From an uncultured Cytophagaceae bacterium (lineage in GTDB: Bacteria > Bacteroidota > Bacteroidia > Cytophagales > Spirosomataceae), in the NCBI GenBank assembly GCA_903837305.1, contig CAILUB010000262.1, positions 1 through 10,883 of the forward strand: a DNA stretch of 10,883 bases, written 5' to 3'. Numbering within the stretch: the stretch's first letter is position 1; each line of letters starts with the position of its first letter. Below, piece after piece: positions 6,811-10,883 of this stretch. The translations under genes were made by a program, and so were the position numbers. Under the pieces are notes generated by a model. The model saw only the letters and a list, made by a program, of their open reading frames with translations. It did not search any database and was not told the origin of the DNA.

Positions 6811-7432
6811 AGGTATCTAAGATTTCTTGTATTTGTATAAAAGTACGATTTGGATCTATTAAATAGGAATCGATTCCAATAGATTTAGCTGAATTAATAT
6901 TAGCGAGATTATCATCAAAAAACAATACTTGTGAAGGCGAAAAACCCTGTTCTGTTAAAACTCGATGATAAATTGCTGGATCAGGTTTGACCAAACCCAT
7001 TTCAAATGAATAATAGACTTGGTTAAATAAACTGAACAAATTTTGGCCCAAAGGCCCTAAGGAAACTTTAGTAAAACGCTCTGCATGAATTGAACTTGTA
7101 TTACTCAATAAAATAAGGTGATACCGAGATTGCAAGGATGCAATCCATTCATACACACCTTCATGAAATTTCAATAGTAATGCAGAGAAAGCTTCATCAA
7201 ATTCAAGATCTGAAATAGTTAAATCAAGACGAAAACGCAGAAATTCTCTAAACTCACTATCAGATTGTTTACCTGACTCATAGGGAACCCAGAGTTGGTT
7301 ATCGTTGATAATGGAACAAATATCCTCTTTGTTATAGCTAGAATAAGCTGAAAAGGCGGAGTAGGTTTTATCTAAATCAATAGGCAATAAGACATTCCCT
7401 AAATCAAAGATAATCGCTTTAGGAACTGCCAT
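6800..7432 (-). CDS. HAD-IA family phosphatase, YihX-like
   Basis: Haloacid dehalogenase-type hydrolases remove phosphate from small metabolites; E. coli YihX acts on alpha-D-glucose-1-phosphate. In this 210-residue protein motif I is IIFDLGNVLLPID (residues 7-19) with the nucleophile D10. Motif II is LLSNTS (S110), the motif III Lys is K149 in GLVKPDPAIY, and motif IV is FFDDN (D173, D174). A helical cap fills about 20-90. The DLGNV form of motif I, with Gly where many HAD phosphatases carry a second Asp, and the EMGLVKP and GFSPSQVLFFDDN blocks match YihX closely. The ATG at 7432 is one base after the accA stop. A TTG start at 7483 would add 17 residues inside accA and is rejected. The physiological substrate is unknown, and the accA-acyltransferase context does not settle it. 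Confidence 0.9.
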   Translation of the reverse strand: MAVPKAIIFDLGNVLLPIDLDKTYSAFSAYSSYNKEDICSIINDNQLWVPYESGKQSDSEFREFLRFRLDLTISDLEFDEAFSALLLKFHEGVYEWIASLQSRYHLILLSNTSSIHAERFTKVSLGPLGQNLFSLFNQVYYSFEMGLVKPDPAIYHRVLTEQGFSPSQVLFFDDNLANINSAKSIGIDSYLIDPNRTFIQIQEILDTYVS

Positions 7433-7433
7433 A

Positions 7434-8390
7434 TTATTCAATAACCTCACCCATAGCTCCGAACTTATCAATCCGCTGTGCAATACGCGTAGCAGGATCC
7501 AATGCTGAAAGTATAGCTAATTCCTTTTTAATTACCGCCTTTAATGTTGCAGCTGCCTCTTCAGGATGAAGGTGCGCTCCGCCCAAAGGCTCAGGAATAA
7601 TACCATCGATCAACTTATTAGCTAACATATCATTAGCTGTTAATTTCAAGGCTTCTGCCGCTTGTTCTTTGTAATTCCAGCTTCTCCATAAGATAGAGGA
7701 ACAAGATTCGGGAGAAATTACGGAATACCAGGTATTTTCCATCATTAAAACTCGATCACCTACCGCTATGCCTAAAGCACCACCAGATGCCCCTTCCCCA
7801 ATGATAACACAGATCACAGGAACCTTGAGCATAAACATATCACGAATGTTGCGAGCGATCGCTTCTCCTTGACCTCTTTCTTCCGCCTCTAATCCAGGGA
7901 ATGCCCCAGGTGTGTCAATCAAACAAACAATAGGTTTATTAAACTTCTCCGCCATCTTCATTAAGCGAAGCGCTTTGCGGTATCCTTCAGGATTAGGCAT
8001 ACCAAAATTACGGTATTGGCGCTCTTTCGTATTGCGACCTTTTTGCTGACCAATAAACATGACAGTCATTTCTCCATCAATTGTTCCAAAACCACCCACC
8101 ATAGCTTTATCGTCACCCACATTTCGATCGCCGTGAATCTCAATAAATTCTTCACAGAGATGCTCAATGTAATCAAATGTATAAGGACGGTCCGGATGAC
8201 GGGATAACTGAACACGCTGCCAACGAGTCAAATTCGAAAATGTTTCCTTTTTCAATTCTACTATCTTATCAGTCAAGGATGCAACTGTAGCTGTCACATC
8301 GACATTATTCTCTAAAGCAAGCTTTCGCATCTCAATCAATTTATCCTCTAATTCTGCGATAGGCTTTTCGAATTCCAATAATGTTTTCAT
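7434..8390 (-). CDS. accA: Acetyl-CoA carboxylase, carboxyltransferase subunit alpha
   Basis: AccA pairs with AccD (not in the window) to move the carboxyl group from carboxybiotin on AccB to acetyl-CoA, making malonyl-CoA for fatty acid synthesis. The 318-residue length matches the family. An N-terminal helical region (LEFEKPIAELEDKLIEMRKLA, residues 5-25) is followed by the crotonase-like core: HPDRPYTFDYI (65-75), FIGQQKGRNTKER (112-124), RNFGMPNPEGYRKA (127-140) and CLIDTPGAFPG (156-166). Then come the QGEAIARN helix (174-181), the oxyanion-hole GEGASGGALGI (198-208) and SVISPESCSSILWR (223-236). The start is the ATG at 8390, with a promoter-like TATTTTTG just upstream. It heads a tight group with the HAD and acyltransferase genes. 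Confidence 0.97.
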   Translation of the reverse strand: MKTLLEFEKPIAELEDKLIEMRKLALENNVDVTATVASLTDKIVELKKETFSNLTRWQRVQLSRHPDRPYTFDYIEHLCEEFIEIHGDRNVGDDKAMVGGFGTIDGEMTVMFIGQQKGRNTKERQYRNFGMPNPEGYRKALRLMKMAEKFNKPIVCLIDTPGAFPGLEAEERGQGEAIARNIRDMFMLKVPVICVIIGEGASGGALGIAVGDRVLMMENTWYSVISPESCSSILWRSWNYKEQAAEALKLTANDMLANKLIDGIIPEPLGGAHLHPEEAAATLKAVIKKELAILSALDPATRIAQRIDKFGAMGEVIE

Positions 8391-8408
8391 AAGGCATAAA
8401 TTTTAATA

Positions 8409-8416
8409 CAAAAATA
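8409..8416 (-). promoter_or_regulatory. Promoter-like -7 element upstream of accA (TAnnTTTG)
   Basis: In the 29-bp gap between the ribonuclease stop and accA, the minus strand reads TATTTTTG, an exact TAnnTTTG match 18 bases from the accA ATG. This would let accA-HAD-acyltransferase be transcribed apart from the upstream ribonuclease gene. No -33 TTTG is seen at the expected distance, and AT-rich gaps produce such matches by chance, so confidence is moderate. Confidence 0.4.
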
Positions 8417-8419
8417 AAA

Positions 8420-9844
8420 TTAAAGCTCGAAAGTCTCCTCCTTTTGGGGTAAAATAACTTCACTAAAACCTAACCCGTTTAAAATAGAGGCAAACTCTAG
8501 CATACTTTGCTCCTCTCCATGAGAAAGGAATATCTTTTTAAGTTTACTAGGTTTCTGCTGCTTAACAAAATCCAAAAGTCCAGTCTGATCAGCATGACCA
8601 GAAAATACATCAATTTTACGAATCTGGGCATTCACTTTATACTCTCTTTCTTTTACCACAATCATATCCGTTCCAGCTAATAATTGACGTCCTAAGGTTC
8701 CTTCAGCAGTATATCCGATCAATAAAATAGTAGCATACGTATTAGAAATATTATCTGCAATATGTTGCTCCACGCGACCACCAGAAATCATGCCAGATGA
8801 CGAAATTATAATGCAAGGCTCCCGGTAATCCTTAATAGCTCTACTTTCCTTTTCTGTCTGAAGAAATATCAAATTATCTACATCAAACAATTCATCATTT
8901 TCCTTATGGAATTCTCGCGCCTCTGGATTTAAATAGGAAAGATATTTAGAATAAATCTTAGTAGAACTACGGCCCATCGGACTATCTGTAAAAACACGAA
9001 CCGCAGGAAAATTACGCTCCTCGATCAATTTATTAAGTGTATATAAGACAGCCTGAGTTCTTCCTACAGAAAAGGCAGGAATTACCAGACGACCAGGTCG
9101 ATCAATACAGGTTTCTTTAATCACTCTTCCCAAAGCATCCATTGGACTTTCCTTATCCTCATGAATTCGATTTCCATAGGTAGTCTCGCAAATCAAATAA
9201 TCTACTTCAGGGAATGGTTGAGGGTCTATGTGCAAAGGATAATTCGCACGACCTATGTCTCCACTAAAACCGATAGTTTTTGTCTCACCATTCTCAGTAA
9301 CAGAAATCAATACGTGCGCGGCACCCAAAAGGTGACCAGCTGGTACGAACGTAATTTCTAAACCTGGAAAAACAATAAACTTGCGATTGAATTGTAAAGT
9401 CACAAAATTATCCATCGCATTCTCCACATCTCTTTGAAGATACAGATCTCCTTTGCGAAGTAAGCGATCCATTTGTTTGTGCTTCTTTCGACTATCCCCT
9501 TGTGCTGCTTTTAAACGACGAAGGTGTAAACTAGCCGAATCCATCAACAATAATTCTGCTAAATCAGCCGTGGGTGGCGTGCACAAAATTTGGCCTTCAT
9601 AGCCCTCTCGGTATAACATGGGAATGTTTCCTGAGTGATCAATGTGTGCATGCGTTAATATCACTAAGTTAATTAATGAAGCATCAAAAGGAAAAAATGA
9701 TTTTTGCTCTACGGGTTCATCGAAGTCGAGCTTTCGCTCCATGTCCGTACCACAATCGATTAATATTTGATAGCCATCTTCCAATTGCAACAAGAACATA
9801 CTTCCTGTTACTTGTCTGGCGGCTCCTAAAAAGGATAATTGCAT
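8420..9844 (-). CDS. Beta-CASP metallo-beta-lactamase RNA nuclease (CPSF/YSH1-type)
   Basis: Proteins of this group are Zn-dependent endo/exoribonucleases related to eukaryotic CPSF73. The 474-residue protein shows the metallo-beta-lactamase start LSFLGAARQVTGS (residues 3-15) and the Zn motif H65-A-H67-I-D69-H70, with further ligands H171 (AGHLLGAAH) and D196 (FSGDIG). Beta-CASP motif A is E220 in CETTYG, the cap region carries AFSVGRTQAVLY (257-268), motif B is H417 in FSGHADQTG, and motif C is H442 in LSHGEEQ. SSSGMISGGR (348-357) is typical of the family. All catalytic positions are present. There is no KH or other N-terminal extension of archaeal aCPSF1 type, so it is the short bacterial form. 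The ATG fits the conserved N-terminus. Its leader holds a GC-rich hairpin. Its targets are unknown; RNA processing is the family expectation. Confidence 0.93.
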   Translation of the reverse strand: MQLSFLGAARQVTGSMFLLQLEDGYQILIDCGTDMERKLDFDEPVEQKSFFPFDASLINLVILTHAHIDHSGNIPMLYREGYEGQILCTPPTADLAELLLMDSASLHLRRLKAAQGDSRKKHKQMDRLLRKGDLYLQRDVENAMDNFVTLQFNRKFIVFPGLEITFVPAGHLLGAAHVLISVTENGETKTIGFSGDIGRANYPLHIDPQPFPEVDYLICETTYGNRIHEDKESPMDALGRVIKETCIDRPGRLVIPAFSVGRTQAVLYTLNKLIEERNFPAVRVFTDSPMGRSSTKIYSKYLSYLNPEAREFHKENDELFDVDNLIFLQTEKESRAIKDYREPCIIISSSGMISGGRVEQHIADNISNTYATILLIGYTAEGTLGRQLLAGTDMIVVKEREYKVNAQIRKIDVFSGHADQTGLLDFVKQQKPSKLKKIFLSHGEEQSMLEFASILNGLGFSEVILPQKEETFEL

Positions 9845-9851
9845 AGAATAA

Positions 9852-9876
9852 AGAAAATAGGGGCTACAAGAGCCCC
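9852..9876 (-). terminator. GC-rich hairpin with U-rich tail between the DUF6807 gene and the ribonuclease gene
   Basis: On the minus strand GGGGCT (9876-9871) pairs perfectly with AGCCCC (9865-9860) around the loop CTTGT, followed by TATTTTCT toward 9852. This has the shape of an intrinsic terminator for the DUF6807 gene, whose stop is 37 bases upstream. Because the hairpin ends only 15 bases before the ribonuclease ATG and lies downstream of a promoter-like element, it would also be in that gene's 5' leader, so a regulatory role is possible. Confidence 0.6.
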
Positions 9877-9886
9877 CTTTATCCTA

Positions 9887-9894
9887 CAAAAATA
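9887..9894 (-). promoter_or_regulatory. Promoter-like -7 element upstream of the beta-CASP nuclease gene (TAnnTTTG)
   Basis: The minus strand reads TATTTTTG, an exact TAnnTTTG match in the 68-bp gap. A start site near 9880 would give a leader of about 35 bases consisting largely of the hairpin at 9860-9876. No -33 TTTG is visible at the usual distance. If the hairpin is a strong terminator, either this element is not used or the leader works as an attenuator. Confidence 0.4.
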
Positions 9895-9912
9895 AGAGTA
9901 TTTTCTTAAATA

Positions 9913-10883
9913 TTACTTCACAGTCGCGAATTCCGCTTGAATTTTGTCTAATTCTTCTTTAGAATTTAGACGATCAGAAATAAGCGTACGGTACTTAAAG
10001 GTAACTGATTCCCCCTTCTTCAATGTCAAATTACGCTCATCTTTACCATTACTGAATACCTTGGCTCCTAATGGATTGACAGCAAACAATCCATAACCTC
10101 TTGCATGCCAATAACTTGGATAGGAAACATTAGCCGGATGATCGAAAATAGTTACAGAAATAGGATGATTATCCATTTCACCGTGCAAATTCATCCATTT
10201 AGCACGCGTACTCCAAACGGCCTCGCCTTTCACTCCCTCAGAACTCCAATAGTTTCCATTTACGCCTGTATTATCCATAACAGGAACTTTAGTTTCCACG
10301 CCGTGTGCATCTGTAAAAACATCTGGCTTATTCGAAGGAATTTCTAATTGACGAGCGACGCGAATAGCAAACATGCCATCTTTCACATCCTTGAATAAAA
10401 CTTGGTCAGCTACAGCTGTCAAGGTTGTTATGCGATCCACTGTTCTTGAATCAGCCGTACCCGAAAAAACATAAGTTGTTTTTTCTTCTAAAACTTTTTG
10501 ACCTTTACCATCATTATCAACCCATTCTGCAGATACGACTAACGTACCTGACTTTGCATCTTGCTTCACAATAGAGGAATGTACGATAGTTCCCATCTTG
10601 TGATTCTGTAAAGAAGCAATAATATTAGTTGAGTTGTTCCAATAGTCAAAACCATTCACATCCTCATAATTTAACCACATACCCACATGATGTGGATGAT
10701 CAACGCGCTCACCAGCACGAGGTGCCATTGGATAACCACGCGTTATGGTAGTTCCTTTAGCAGAAATCAATGGAAACAAAACCGCTTTCTTTAACACATC
10801 CTGACCTGGATAAAAATAAGAGGTAAATGGCTTTCCACCGATTGAAACGTCTACTGAAGTCTTACTATTCTTAAAGCTTACTG
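9913..10883 (-). CDS. DUF6807 family protein ('PmoA'-named), N-terminus beyond the window
   Basis: The frame stays open past a GTG at 10797 to the right edge; the 28 extra codons (including SIGGKPFTSYFYPGQD) read as normal protein, so the gene is cut by the window and 322 residues plus the stop are visible. The block RVDHPHHVGMWLNYEDVNG, about 60 visible residues in, and the following FDYW are the hallmark of the DUF6807 family, known in databases under the misleading name 'methane oxygenase PmoA'. There is no sign of a real methane monooxygenase subunit. The body is beta-rich (alternating short strands), and the C-terminal block FRYRTLISD-like (KYRTLISDRL) is also typical. Members usually carry secretion signals and occur in Bacteroidota and Planctomycetota near sugar-degradation genes. 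Any signal peptide here would lie outside. The function is not established; a carbohydrate-related role is only a guess. Confidence 0.85.
   Translation of the reverse strand, partial: VSFKNSKTSVDVSIGGKPFTSYFYPGQDVLKKAVLFPLISAKGTTITRGYPMAPRAGERVDHPHHVGMWLNYEDVNGFDYWNNSTNIIASLQNHKMGTIVHSSIVKQDAKSGTLVVSAEWVDNDGKGQKVLEEKTTYVFSGTADSRTVDRITTLTAVADQVLFKDVKDGMFAIRVARQLEIPSNKPDVFTDAHGVETKVPVMDNTGVNGNYWSSEGVKGEAVWSTRAKWMNLHGEMDNHPISVTIFDHPANVSYPSYWHARGYGLFAVNPLGAKVFSNGKDERNLTLKKGESVTFKYRTLISDRLNSKEELDKIQAEFATVK

Noticed and set aside
7433..7483. TTG start giving a 227-residue HAD protein
   Set aside because: It would overlap accA by 50 bases, and the family N-terminus (KAIIFDLGNV) begins just after the ATG at 7432.
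8016..8207. 63-codon plus-strand reading frame inside accA
   Set aside because: It is antisense to well-conserved accA coding sequence, with no recognisable domain and no promoter.
9161..9361. 66-codon plus-strand reading frame inside the beta-CASP nuclease gene
   Set aside because: It lies opposite conserved catalytic motifs, its product is unlike any known protein, and it is best explained as a shadow of the real gene.
10105..10347. 80-codon plus-strand reading frame inside the DUF6807 gene
   Set aside because: It is antisense to the DUF6807 gene, with an atypical composition and no supporting signals.
9913..10883. Methane monooxygenase subunit PmoA
   Set aside because: The true PmoA is an integral membrane protein; this beta-rich protein with a DHPHH motif only shares a database name.
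1..10883. Mobile element, prophage, CRISPR array, toxin-antitoxin or defence system
   Set aside because: All genes are recognised housekeeping or envelope families in compact operons; no direct or inverted terminal repeats, integrase, transposase or repeat-spacer pattern was seen.

Overview
The window looks like chromosomal core-genome DNA from a low-GC member of the Bacteroidota, most likely the Cytophagales (a freshwater Aquirufa- or Flectobacillus-like genome is a guess). The support is the style of YidC, AccA and GlmA-independent C5 haem synthesis (HemL), the DUF6807/'PmoA' protein, the near absence of Shine-Dalgarno sequences, and short gaps carrying TAnnTTTG promoter elements, the Bacteroidota -7 consensus. 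Nothing points to a mobile element, prophage, CRISPR array, defence island, tRNA or rRNA. There is no gene-free stretch longer than about 120 bases.

Layout. Positions 1-3695 (+) hold a tight run: the 3' part of yidC (membrane protein insertase), hemL (glutamate-1-semialdehyde aminotransferase) and a family 2 glycosyltransferase with a membrane tail, with single-base gaps. This run converges on rfaD/hldD (-, 3676-4641; ADP-heptose epimerase), and the two 3' ends overlap by 20 bp. A 116-bp divergent gap (4642-4757) carries two back-to-back TAnnTTTG elements. From it a PTPS/QueD-family gene and lpxB run rightward (+, 4758-6262). lpxB overlaps tail-to-tail by 25 bp with a minus-strand trio read from right to left: accA, a YihX-like HAD phosphatase and a small PlsC-type acyltransferase (8390 down to 6238). 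Further right on the minus strand are a beta-CASP metallo-beta-lactamase ribonuclease (8420-9844) and the 3' part of a DUF6807 ('PmoA') gene that runs off the right edge.

How the genes fit together. Most products serve the cell envelope: insertion of inner-membrane proteins (YidC), lipid A disaccharide (LpxB), ADP-heptose for the LPS core (HldD), a glycosyltransferase, malonyl-CoA supply (AccA) and an acyltransferase. HemL (tetrapyrroles), the pterin synthase and the RNA-processing nuclease are housekeeping. I found no convincing undescribed system. The points most worth a second look are a GC-rich hairpin between a promoter-like element and the start codon of the ribonuclease gene, overlapping divergent promoters at rfaD/PTPS, a pterin synthase whose catalytic loop resembles the eukaryotic 6-pyruvoyl-tetrahydropterin synthase spacing rather than QueD, and the accA-HAD-acyltransferase operon.
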